From NCBI GenBank assembly GCA_026416895.1, contig JAOAEH010000001.1:1-13227 (forward strand): a stretch of DNA of 13,227 bases, in the 5' to 3' direction. The translations under genes and the position numbers were made by a program. The stretch comes from Elusimicrobiales bacterium. GTDB lineage: Bacteria > Elusimicrobiota > Elusimicrobia > Elusimicrobiales > UBA9959. Positions 6,430 to 13,227 of this stretch are shown here, one piece after another. Numbering within the stretch: position 1 is the stretch's first letter; every line of letters starts with the position of its first letter. The notes beneath the pieces are model-generated. The model was not told where the DNA came from. It worked only from the letters and a program-made list of their open reading frames with translations, and did no database searches.

Positions 6430-8032
6430 AATCTAACTCCTTATCTTTTAAAGCTGCTTTAATAAATTCCACAAATATAGGATGTGGGTTTAAAGGTTTT
6501 GAATTAAACTCAGGATGAAATTGAACTCCTATGAAAAAAGGATGATCTGTTATTTCGACTATTTCAACTAGATTATCTTTTTTATTGAGACCAGATATTT
6601 TCATACCTCTTTTTTCAAAGCTATAAATATATCTATTATTAAATTCATATCGATGTCTGTGTCTTTCATATATAATAGATTTTGAATAAATTTTCCAAGC
6701 AAGAGTATTTTTCTTAATACTACAAGGATAGTTTCCAAGTCTCATAGAAGCTCCTTTATATACATTTTTTTGGTTTTTAATCAATGTGATAACGGGATAG
6801 GGTGTTTTTGGATCAAACTCTGTAGAGTTAGCATTCTTTAAACCTAATACATTTCTTGCAAATTCAATAACACAACACTGCATACCAAGACATATTCCAA
6901 AGAAAGGTATCCTATTTTCTCTTGCAATTTTAATAGCATGAATTTTTCCTTCTATACCTCTTTCACCGAAACCTCCTGGAATAATTAGACCATCACAAGA
7001 TTTTACTTTTTGTTCTATCTTAGCTTTGGATTCCTCTGTATCCAAATACTCAATATCAACTCTAATTCCATTTGCTACTGAAGCATGAAGGATTGCTTCA
7101 TTTAGTGATTTATATGAATCTCTAAGTTTAGTATATTTACCAGCCATAATAATTTTAAGAGAATTTTTAGAGTTCATTATTAAGTTTAACCTAGATACAA
7201 ATTTATCCCATTCGGAAGAATCATACTTATTACTTCTCAACCTCAAAAGCATAAGTATTTGTTCATCTAAAGCTTGTTTTTTGAAAAGACTTGGAATTTC
7301 ATATATTGTAGAAACGTTAGGTGCCTCAATTATAGCTTGTGGAGGGACTGAAGAAAAAAGTGCTATCTTTTTTTTAATTTCAGAATTTAGAGGTTTTTCA
7401 GATCTTGTTACTATTATATCTGGATCTATTCCTATTTCTCTTAATTTGGTAACAGAATGTTGTGTTGGTTTTGTTTTTAATTCATCACTTGAACTTAGGT
7501 ATGGTACTAATGTTACATGAATATATATTACATCGCTTGAATTTCTATTTAACTTCATTTGACGAGCTGCTTCAAGAAAAGGTAAGCTTTCTATATCTCC
7601 TACTGTTCCACCTATCTCAATTATAGTTATGTCGTAACCTTTTGCTAGTTTTAAAAATTTTGATTTTATTTCATCGGTTAAATGTGGTATAACTTGAACT
7701 GTTTGTCCTAAATATTCTCCTTTTCTTTCCTTTTCTATAACTATGCTATATATTTTACCAGCAGTTATGTTATTGTCAGCTTTAGTTTTTATCTCTACAA
7801 ATCTTTCATAATGTCCAAGATCTAAATCTGTTTCAGCACCATCCTCTGTTACAAAAACTTCCCCATGTTGAAAAGGACTCATTGTACCAGCATCCACATT
7901 AAGATATGGATCACACTTAACCATATTTACAAGAAAACCATGAGACTTAAGTAATCTTCCTATAGAAGCACTTGTTATACCTTTTCCTAGTGAACTTACT
8001 ACTCCACCAGTTATGAAAATAAATTTACTCAT
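6410..8032 (-). CDS. pyrG: CTP synthase
   Basis: This full-length 540-aa enzyme converts UTP, ATP and glutamine to CTP. The N-terminal synthase domain has GGVVSSLGKG (9-18), KCDPYLNVDAGTMSP (39-53), EVFVTEDGAETDLDLGHYERF and GGTVGDIES. The C-terminal class I glutamine amidotransferase has IPGGFGERG (351-359), the nucleophile C381 in GICLGMQ, NSTEFD, RHRHRYE and HPEF with H506/E508. Most family members read K-L/I-D-P-Y; the Cys at residue 40 is a small variation. KdsB, next door, uses CTP to activate Kdo, which explains why pyrG lies in a Kdo operon, an arrangement seen in other Gram-negatives. The start is set by AGGAGGA 3 nt upstream, and the gene follows kdsB after a 33-nt gap, the longest in this operon. 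Confidence 0.98.
   Translation of the reverse strand: MSKFIFITGGVVSSLGKGITSASIGRLLKSHGFLVNMVKCDPYLNVDAGTMSPFQHGEVFVTEDGAETDLDLGHYERFVEIKTKADNNITAGKIYSIVIEKERKGEYLGQTVQVIPHLTDEIKSKFLKLAKGYDITIIEIGGTVGDIESLPFLEAARQMKLNRNSSDVIYIHVTLVPYLSSSDELKTKPTQHSVTKLREIGIDPDIIVTRSEKPLNSEIKKKIALFSSVPPQAIIEAPNVSTIYEIPSLFKKQALDEQILMLLRLRSNKYDSSEWDKFVSRLNLIMNSKNSLKIIMAGKYTKLRDSYKSLNEAILHASVANGIRVDIEYLDTEESKAKIEQKVKSCDGLIIPGGFGERGIEGKIHAIKIARENRIPFFGICLGMQCCVIEFARNVLGLKNANSTEFDPKTPYPVITLIKNQKNVYKGASMRLGNYPCSIKKNTLAWKIYSKSIIYERHRHRYEFNNRYIYSFEKRGMKISGLNKKDNLVEIVEITDHPFFIGVQFHPEFNSKPLNPHPIFVEFIKAALKDKELDYEKSKN
6437..6442 (-). promoter_or_regulatory. Ribosome binding site of kdsA
   Basis: On the minus strand AAGGAG ends 7 nt before the kdsA ATG (6429), within the last codons of pyrG. 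It is a near-ideal Shine-Dalgarno, so kdsA can start independently despite the 20-nt overlap. Confidence 0.7.
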
Positions 8033-8035
8033 AAA

Positions 8036-8042
8036 TCCTCCT
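8036..8042 (-). promoter_or_regulatory. Ribosome binding site of pyrG
   Basis: Minus-strand AGGAGGA ends 3 nt before the pyrG ATG (8032), in the 33-nt kdsB-pyrG gap (8033-8065). It is the strongest Shine-Dalgarno in the window. The rest of the gap shows no hairpin or -10 box that I can support. Confidence 0.7.
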
Positions 8043-8065
8043 ACAAAACCAAATCAAAAATTATT

Positions 8066-8812
8066 TTATTCTAAGTTTTCTCTAAAATATTTTTCAGCTA
8101 ATTTTATATCTGAAGGTACATCTATAGCAGGTGCATCATAGTCTACTAACTCTATTCCAATCTTAAGTCCAATTGCTAATGCCCTTAATTGTTCAAGTCT
8201 TTCTAATAATTCAATTTTTGACTTTTGAGCTTTTACAAATTTTTCTAAAGATTTCTTTCTATAAACATATACTCCAATATGTCTATAATAGAAGACTTCA
8301 CTATTTTCATTCAAATTATTAGAGACAAAATGATAAGGAACAGGAAGCCTAGAAAAATATATCGCTTTTTTATTTTCAAATACTACTTTAACAACATTTA
8401 TATCATTTATTTGATTTATATCCTTAATAATAGAAGCTGCACTAGTAATATCAAATTCTTTCTCTTTTAATATAAGTCGAAGAGGCAATGTGATACATTC
8501 TTCTTTTATAAAAGGCTCATCACCCTGAACATTTATGTATATATCGGCATTAACTTTTGATGCAACTTCCCATACTCTATCAGTTCCTGATTGATGATTG
8601 CTTGAAGTCATTATAACAGGAGCATTATACTTTTTACACACTTCATAAACTTTCTCACTATCTGTAGCGATATAGCAAAACGATAACTCCCTAATTTTTT
8701 TTACCCTTTCCCATACCCATATTACAACTGGTTTTCCACAAAGAGTATATATTACTTTTCCTGGAAATCGTGTTGATGAATATCTTGCTGGTATTACAGC
8801 ACATATTTTCAT
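8066..8812 (-). CDS. kdsB: 3-deoxy-manno-octulosonate (CMP-Kdo) cytidylyltransferase
   Basis: This 248-aa enzyme activates Kdo with CTP to CMP-Kdo, the donor for lipid A-core transferases. Family motifs are IPARYSSTRFPGK (7-19, the nucleotide-binding loop), SGTDRVWE (75-82), NVQGDEPFI (94-102, with the metal-binding Asp), YFSRLPVPY, YYRHIGVYVYRKKSL, LERLEQLRAL and the C-terminal AIDVPSD. The length is normal. It starts with ATGA overlapping the rfaE1 stop, and AAAGG at 8820-8824 gives a usable ribosome site 7 nt upstream. Its neighbour pyrG makes its substrate CTP. Confidence 0.97.
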   Translation of the reverse strand: MKICAVIPARYSSTRFPGKVIYTLCGKPVVIWVWERVKKIRELSFCYIATDSEKVYEVCKKYNAPVIMTSSNHQSGTDRVWEVASKVNADIYINVQGDEPFIKEECITLPLRLILKEKEFDITSAASIIKDINQINDINVVKVVFENKKAIYFSRLPVPYHFVSNNLNENSEVFYYRHIGVYVYRKKSLEKFVKAQKSKIELLERLEQLRALAIGLKIGIELVDYDAPAIDVPSDIKLAEKYFRENLE

Positions 8813-9816
8813 TGAAATACCTTTTTTAATTCATCTTGATTTACAGTTGCTGCTCCGATTTTAGATACTACAATCCCAGCAGCATAATTTGATAAAAATG
8901 CTGATTTTAGTATATCTTTAGATACAACGTATGAAATAGCAGCAACAGATATAACAGTATCACCTGCACCAGTAACATCAAAAACTTCTTTTGCTGTTGT
9001 TGGAATATGCGTTATTTTGAGTTTTGACGATGAATTATCAAATACACTCATTCCTTGCTCACTTCTTGTTATAATTAATGTTTTAAGAGAAAGTTTTTTT
9101 ATTATTTTTTTACCTATTTCCTCTATAGCTTTATCATCCCTAGCTTTTTCTATTTTCCTCATACCACCAAAAGCTTCTTGGATGTTGGGCGTCATAGATG
9201 TAACATTACGGTATGCTAAAAAATGTTCTATTTTAGGATCTACAAAAATAGGAATATTTTTTTTTCTAGCATGATAAATTGAAAAAGCTATTATATCTTT
9301 TGAAAGAATTCCTTTTCCATAATCTGAGAGTATTACTACATCAGAAATTTCTATAGCTTTTTTGATATTATCCTTTATTTTATTTTTAATTGAATGATAA
9401 TATTCAAATTTTGTTTCATAATCTACCCTTACCACCTGTTGGTGTTCAGCTATTATTCTTGTCTTTTGGATAGTGTGATAATTTGAGTCAAGTAAAACGA
9501 AACTTGTATTTATATTATTTATAGAAGAAGTAAGTTCAATAACTTTATTTGCAATTGAGTCTTCTCCAATAACAGTAATTAAGTTAACTTTAGAACCAAG
9601 TGATGCAATATTTGCACATACATTAGCAGCCCCTCCAGGTAAAAATTTTTCTTTGGTAACTTCAACTACAGGAACTGGAGCTTCAGGGGAAATTCTTCTT
9701 ACTTTTCCAAAGACGTAATGATCTAACATCACATCCCCTATTACCAAAGCGGATACTTTTGAAAAATTTGAAATTATTTCAAAAATTTCATCTTTTAAGT
9801 ATAAAAGATTTTCCAT
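8809..9816 (-). CDS. rfaE1: D-glycero-beta-D-manno-heptose-7-phosphate kinase (stand-alone HldE N-domain, PfkB family)
   Basis: This 335-aa ribokinase/PfkB-family sugar kinase phosphorylates heptose-7-P at C1 during ADP-heptose synthesis. Diagnostic motifs are VIGDVMLDHYVFGKVRRISPEAPVPV (split here as VIGDVMLDHY, 25-34, and RRISPEAPVPV, 40-50), LPGGAANVCANIASLG (59-74), SDYGKG, VDPK, MTPN and the anion hole/catalytic base DVTGAGD with D286. E. coli HldE carries a second, cytidylyltransferase/adenylyltransferase domain; this protein stops after the kinase domain, so the transfer step must be encoded elsewhere. It is the first gene of the minus-strand operon. The ATG at 9816 has no Shine-Dalgarno, but a TATAAT box lies 6 nt upstream, which fits a leaderless mRNA. 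Confidence 0.95.
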   Translation of the reverse strand: MENLLYLKDEIFEIISNFSKVSALVIGDVMLDHYVFGKVRRISPEAPVPVVEVTKEKFLPGGAANVCANIASLGSKVNLITVIGEDSIANKVIELTSSINNINTSFVLLDSNYHTIQKTRIIAEHQQVVRVDYETKFEYYHSIKNKIKDNIKKAIEISDVVILSDYGKGILSKDIIAFSIYHARKKNIPIFVDPKIEHFLAYRNVTSMTPNIQEAFGGMRKIEKARDDKAIEEIGKKIIKKLSLKTLIITRSEQGMSVFDNSSSKLKITHIPTTAKEVFDVTGAGDTVISVAAISYVVSKDILKSAFLSNYAAGIVVSKIGAATVNQDELKKVFQ

Positions 9817-9842
9817 AACTATATTATAGTATAATTAAATTT
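9817..9842. promoter_or_regulatory. Divergent promoter region with palindromic, opposing -10 boxes
   Basis: These 26 bases are all that separates two divergent operons. They contain ATTATA-G-TATAAT (9823-9835), a perfect 6-1-6 palindrome. TATAAT on the + strand at 9830-9835 ends 7 nt before the glycosyltransferase ATG. TATAAT on the - strand (9828-9823) ends 6 nt before the rfaE1 ATG. Transcripts normally start about 6-8 nt past the -10 box, so both mRNAs would begin at or next to their start codon, and neither gene has a Shine-Dalgarno. I see no convincing -35 boxes; those positions fall inside the coding regions and are A/T runs. In DNA this AT-rich a chance TATAAT is common, but the paired placement is suggestive. 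Confidence 0.6.
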
Positions 9843-11318
9843 ATGAAAAAATTTTTAATTATAAGACTTTCTTCATTAGGAGATATCATTTTGACATTTC
9901 CTGTTTTAAGGAATATTAAACTCAATTATCCAAACTCAAAAATTTTATATTTGACTAAAAAACAATTTAAGGATCTATTAGAAATAAATAAAGATGTAGA
10001 TGAAATTATTGTTTTTGATGGATTATTTAAGACCATAAAAAAATTAAGAAAAGAAAATTTTGATTTTATTTTTGATCTACATTCGAATATAAGGAGCTTT
10101 TTTATAAAAAAACTTTTAAAATCTGAAAAAAAAATAACCTATAAAAAAGATTCCCTACTCAGGTACGTTTTAATTCTTTTTAAATACATATCTCCAAAAC
10201 TAGAAAGACATGTAATAGAAAAATATTTAGAAGTTTTGAAGATGTCAGGCTTAAATATATATACAAAAGAAATAACTATAGAAAGCTTCAATAAAACAAA
10301 TAAAAAAAATTTTTTAGACCTAAATTACAAAAAAATAATAATATTCCAAACAGCTTTTATTGGAGATTTACTATTGACTTTACCCCTTATAAAAAAAATA
10401 AAAGATAAATATCCAAATTCTTTTATAGCACTAGTTGTTAGGAAAGAGAATTTAAAAGTTGCACAAACTATAGAAGAGATAAACAAAGTTTTTATAGATG
10501 ATAAGTCTTCAAATAAGATAAAAAGTTTTATCAATTTAATAAAAAACATTAAAAAAGAATATTTTGACATATCTATAATGCCACACAGATCTTTTAGAAC
10601 AGCTTTAATCTCTTATTTTTCTCATATTCCACAAAGAATAGGATTTGATATATTTCCAGCTTCATTATTATACAATATTAAAATTCCATTCAAATGGAAC
10701 ATGCATGATTTAGAAAGAAATATGATGTTAATAAAAGATTTAGTTTTTGAAACTGACATAGATTTTCCAAACTTTTCTCTTAATATAAACGAAGAAACAA
10801 ACTTTTCCAAACCAATTATCATAATAAATCCATCATCAATATGGACTACAAAAAGATGGCCTGATTTTAAATTTGCAAAACTAATAAAAATGATAAATGA
10901 TAGATATTTTATTAAACCAATTTTAATAGGTAGTGAAAGAGAAAAAAAACAGATTTCATCAATAGAAAAATTTACTTCTTCAAACTCATTTATAAATCTA
11001 TGTGGCAAAACAGATTTAAAGGAACTAATTTATCTTATTAAAAATTCGGATTTATTAATTTCTAATGATTCGGGTCCTATGCATATTGCTGTTGCTTGTA
11101 AAACACCCGTAATTGCTATATTCGGCCCAACTACAAAAGAATTAGGTTTTTTCCCTTATTCAAAAAATTCAATAGTAATAGAAGAAGAACTTAACTGTAG
11201 ACCATGTAGACTTCATGGCTCAGATAAATGTCCACATAAACATTTCTTATGTATGAAACTTATAAGAGTTGAAAAAGTTTTTAAGTATGTAGAAAAATTT
11301 TTAAAATATAAATTATGA
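9843..11318 (+). CDS. Glycosyltransferase family 9 (ADP-heptose:LPS heptosyltransferase-like) with duplicated N-terminal domain
   Basis: This 491-aa protein is about 150 residues longer than a normal GT9 heptosyltransferase. Residues 1-~140 form one N-terminal Rossmann half (IIRLSSLGDIILTFPVLRNI, D14; then DEIIVFD, FDFIFDLHSNIRS). After a linker the same half repeats at 163-~318 (IIFQTAFIGDLLLTLPLIKKI, D175; then NKVFIDD, FDISIMPHRSFRT, QRIGFD). A single donor-binding C-terminal half follows (323-491): IIINPSSIWTTKRWP, ISNDSGPMHIAVACKTPVIAIFGPT and a Cys motif C452-x2-C455-x7-C463-x6-C470. Both N-halves keep the catalytic-type GD. The likely role is adding heptose to the LPS inner core. There is no in-frame ATG near residue 163, so this is one polypeptide. 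It is the first gene of the right-hand operon and overlaps the deacetylase gene as ATGA. The acceptor and the number of heptoses added cannot be read from sequence. Confidence 0.9.
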   Translation: MKKFLIIRLSSLGDIILTFPVLRNIKLNYPNSKILYLTKKQFKDLLEINKDVDEIIVFDGLFKTIKKLRKENFDFIFDLHSNIRSFFIKKLLKSEKKITYKKDSLLRYVLILFKYISPKLERHVIEKYLEVLKMSGLNIYTKEITIESFNKTNKKNFLDLNYKKIIIFQTAFIGDLLLTLPLIKKIKDKYPNSFIALVVRKENLKVAQTIEEINKVFIDDKSSNKIKSFINLIKNIKKEYFDISIMPHRSFRTALISYFSHIPQRIGFDIFPASLLYNIKIPFKWNMHDLERNMMLIKDLVFETDIDFPNFSLNINEETNFSKPIIIINPSSIWTTKRWPDFKFAKLIKMINDRYFIKPILIGSEREKKQISSIEKFTSSNSFINLCGKTDLKELIYLIKNSDLLISNDSGPMHIAVACKTPVIAIFGPTTKELGFFPYSKNSIVIEEELNCRPCRLHGSDKCPHKHFLCMKLIRVEKVFKYVEKFLKYKL

Positions 11319-12121
11319 ATGTTTATTATCTAGGCATCATTTTTATAATATTAGGATATTCTTTCAGATGGAGTTGGTGGCTTAAGAATAAAAAAGGACT
11401 TAAAGTTTTGGTTTATCATAAAGTTGGTTATCCACCTAAATTTTCTAAATTAAAAGAATTATGGGTAACACCTGAAAATTTTGAAAAACATATTTCTTAC
11501 CTGCTTAGAAATAACTACAAAATAATAGGTTTTTCTGATTTAAAAAAGTATTATGATGAATCTAAACCTGTTGATGATGTTGTTTTGATTACTTTTGATG
11601 ATGGATATGAAAATAATTATTTATATGCTTATCCTATTCTTAAAAAATATGGTGTAAAAGGAAATATTTTCGTAGTATACAATACAATTGGAAAAACTAA
11701 TATATGGCATAATCCGAAAACTGAACCATGGCTTAATATGGCTACAAAAGAACAACTTATTGAGATGTATAAAAGTGGGATAATTGAATTTGGTTCACAC
11801 ACAATGAATCATCCTAAATTAGAAAATATTCCATTTGAAGATGCTGTTTGGGAAATAATAGAATCAAAAAAACAATTAGAGAATTTATTTCAAAATGAAA
11901 TTATCTCATTTGCTTATCCATATGGAAATGGAGCATATAATGAAAAAATAAGAAAAATAGTTAAAGAAAATTATATTTTTGACTTTAGCTTTAAACAAGG
12001 AATTACTCCTTGGCCTTGGGATAGAGAAAACTTTCCAATAGATAGACTCTTTATAAAGTATCGAGAAGGCATTTTTGATTTAAAACTTCATTTATCAAAA
12101 GGTAGGAATAAAATACTTTAA
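11315..12121 (+). CDS. Membrane-anchored polysaccharide deacetylase (NodB/CE4 family)
   Basis: This 268-aa protein has a short N-terminal hydrophobic segment (about 4-22, YLGIIFIILGYSFRWSWW), then VLVYHKVG and a NodB-type catalytic domain. Motif 1 is TFDDGYENN with D95 (base) and D96 (metal). Motif 2 is GSHTMNHP with the zinc ligands H162 and H166. Motif 3 is FAYPYG (199-204). The PDA fold removes N- or O-acetyl groups from polysaccharides or glycolipids. The metal triad Asp-His-His is complete, so it should be active. The position between a heptosyltransferase and lpxK suggests an LPS or lipid-linked glycan substrate on the membrane, but that is inference from context. It starts with the ATGA overlap at 11315-11318 and ends in TAATG shared with lpxK. 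Confidence 0.92.
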   Translation: MNVYYLGIIFIILGYSFRWSWWLKNKKGLKVLVYHKVGYPPKFSKLKELWVTPENFEKHISYLLRNNYKIIGFSDLKKYYDESKPVDDVVLITFDDGYENNYLYAYPILKKYGVKGNIFVVYNTIGKTNIWHNPKTEPWLNMATKEQLIEMYKSGIIEFGSHTMNHPKLENIPFEDAVWEIIESKKQLENLFQNEIISFAYPYGNGAYNEKIRKIVKENYIFDFSFKQGITPWPWDRENFPIDRLFIKYREGIFDLKLHLSKGRNKIL

Positions 12122-13227
12122 TGAATTTGTTAGAATTAAGAGATAATCTTAAAAAAAACTGCATAGGAAGATTTTTACTATATTTTTTGACAGCAATATA
12201 TTATATAGGATTTGAGATTAATAAATTTGTTAGAATTTTTTTCAAAAATTTTGTGAAAAGAAAAAAAAATTATTATCTGATCTGTGTTGGTAATATATCA
12301 ACGGGGGGAACTGGTAAAACAACATTTGTGATTGAACTAGCTAAAAAGATAAATAGTACAAGATTAAAAACAATAATAATAACAAGAGGATATAAAAGTA
12401 AATTTAAAAAAAATGATGTTTTTGATTTTGATTATTCTATGTTTGAAAATTTAATAGGAGAAGAAAAGATTTCAGATGAACAAAAACTTATGGCATTAAT
12501 TCTTAGAAAAGAAAAAATACCTATAATTGCATCAAAAAATAGAAAAAAAGCTATAAAATTTGCATTAGAAAAATATAAACCTAATGTTATTATTTTTGAT
12601 GATGGTTATCAAAATTTCAACTTTAACTATGACTATTCTATAGTTTTAATAAATCCAAACCAAATATACGAAAAACTTCTACCTTTTGGAAATTTGAGAG
12701 AACCATATAGTGGAATTAAAAGAGCTAATTTGGTTTTTATAAATCACTATGATATTTTTGAAAATGAGAATATAAAAAAGATAGAAGATTTTCTATCAAA
12801 ATATATTTCTATAAAAAAAATACTTAAAGGCTCTTATACAATAGAAGGTTTTGAAGAAATTATAAACATAAAAACCTACCCAAAAGATTATTTTTTAAAT
12901 AAAGAAATAGCAGTATTTTGTGGTATAGGAGATAATGACCAGTTTATTAATTATTTGGTTAAATTAGGTGCAAAACCAATTAAAATCTGGAAATATCCAG
13001 ATCATTACCAATATACAGAAAAAGACTTAATATCTATAGAAAATATAAGACAAAATCTTCCACTCGTAACAACAATGAAAGATGCTGTTAGAGTATTTAA
13101 GAAAATAAAAAATATATTTAAATCTGAGTTTTATGTAGCTAAAATTAGTATTAAAATAGAAAAAGAATTTATAAGTGAAATTGTAGAAAATATAAAAATA
13201 AAATTAAAAAATGAAAATAATATATAA
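12121..13227 (+). CDS. lpxK: Tetraacyldisaccharide 4'-kinase LpxK
   Basis: This 368-aa enzyme phosphorylates the 4' position of the lipid A disaccharide at the inner membrane. A hydrophobic N-terminal stretch (about 17-47) precedes the Walker A VGNISTGGTGKTT (56-68), then TRGY (88-91), SDEQKLMA (118-125, equivalent to the GDEPxLLA stretch with D119), FDDGYQN (159-165; usually DDGFQH), LREPYSG (192-198), PDHYQYTEKDL (293-303) and TTMKDAVR (usually TTEKDAVR). These substitutions are conservative, and the length is slightly above the usual 310-350 aa. The start shares one base with the preceding stop (TAATG), and no good Shine-Dalgarno is seen. The stop codon is the last three bases of the window, so any downstream gene, waaA being a common neighbour, is not visible. 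Confidence 0.95.
   Translation: MNLLELRDNLKKNCIGRFLLYFLTAIYYIGFEINKFVRIFFKNFVKRKKNYYLICVGNISTGGTGKTTFVIELAKKINSTRLKTIIITRGYKSKFKKNDVFDFDYSMFENLIGEEKISDEQKLMALILRKEKIPIIASKNRKKAIKFALEKYKPNVIIFDDGYQNFNFNYDYSIVLINPNQIYEKLLPFGNLREPYSGIKRANLVFINHYDIFENENIKKIEDFLSKYISIKKILKGSYTIEGFEEIINIKTYPKDYFLNKEIAVFCGIGDNDQFINYLVKLGAKPIKIWKYPDHYQYTEKDLISIENIRQNLPLVTTMKDAVRVFKKIKNIFKSEFYVAKISIKIEKEFISEIVENIKIKLKNENNI

Noticed and set aside
10622..11008. Minus-strand open frame inside the glycosyltransferase gene
   Set aside because: It is antisense to conserved GT9 sequence, with no start signal and no recognisable motifs.
12303..12308. Run of six G in AT-rich sequence as a possible slippage or phase-variation site
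   Set aside because: It encodes the Gly-Gly of the LpxK Walker A motif, the frame is intact on both sides, and six bases is short for phase variation.

Overview
This is a compact, very AT-rich stretch (G+C well under one third by eye) from a Gram-negative, lipopolysaccharide-making bacterium. It carries genes for Kdo synthesis, heptose activation, heptose transfer, lipid A 4'-phosphorylation and LPS transport. The AT-rich codon use, the kdsB-pyrG-kdsA-kdsD order, a metal-dependent-type KdsA and a stand-alone heptose kinase suggest an uncultured or little-studied lineage (an Elusimicrobiota/Omnitrophota-like candidate phylum is a low-confidence guess) rather than a proteobacterium. The first 19 bases are an exact Tn5/Nextera mosaic-end adapter. 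The left edge is therefore an assembly end, and the first gene is truncated and preceded by non-genomic sequence.

Layout. (1) 20-4383, + strand: a 5'-truncated gamma-carbonic-anhydrase-type hexapeptide protein, a receiver-only response regulator, an endonuclease-III-superfamily base glycosylase, a TPR protein, then lptA-like, lptB and lptC-like genes. Spacing is 0-21 nt or overlapping throughout, so this reads as one transcription unit. (2) 4380-9816, - strand: in transcription order rfaE1 (heptose-7-P kinase), kdsB, pyrG, kdsA, a small zinc-ribbon membrane protein, and kdsD. It is also tightly packed and meets unit 1 tail to tail with a 4-base overlap of stop codons. (3) 9843-13227, + strand: an unusual 491-aa glycosyltransferase family 9 protein with two N-terminal halves and one C-terminal half, a membrane-anchored polysaccharide deacetylase, and lpxK, whose stop codon is the last codon of the window.

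Together, kdsD, kdsA and kdsB make and activate Kdo, and pyrG supplies the CTP that KdsB uses. RfaE1 phosphorylates heptose-7-P, the GT9 protein probably adds heptose to the core, and LpxK phosphorylates lipid A. LptA/B/C then help carry the finished LPS outward. kdsC, waaA and the remaining heptose-activation genes (gmhA, gmhB, rfaE2/hldE-C, hldD) are not in the window.

Most notable: the N-N-C heptosyltransferase; a 26-bp divergent intergenic region holding a perfect 6-1-6 palindrome made of two opposing TATAAT boxes, placed so that both divergent operons would be leaderless; and the adapter artefact. I found no CRISPR array, tRNA, rRNA, insertion sequence or riboswitch. No gap between genes exceeds about 35 bases. 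The window is best described as an ordinary LPS locus with some unusual details, not a new defence or mobile system.
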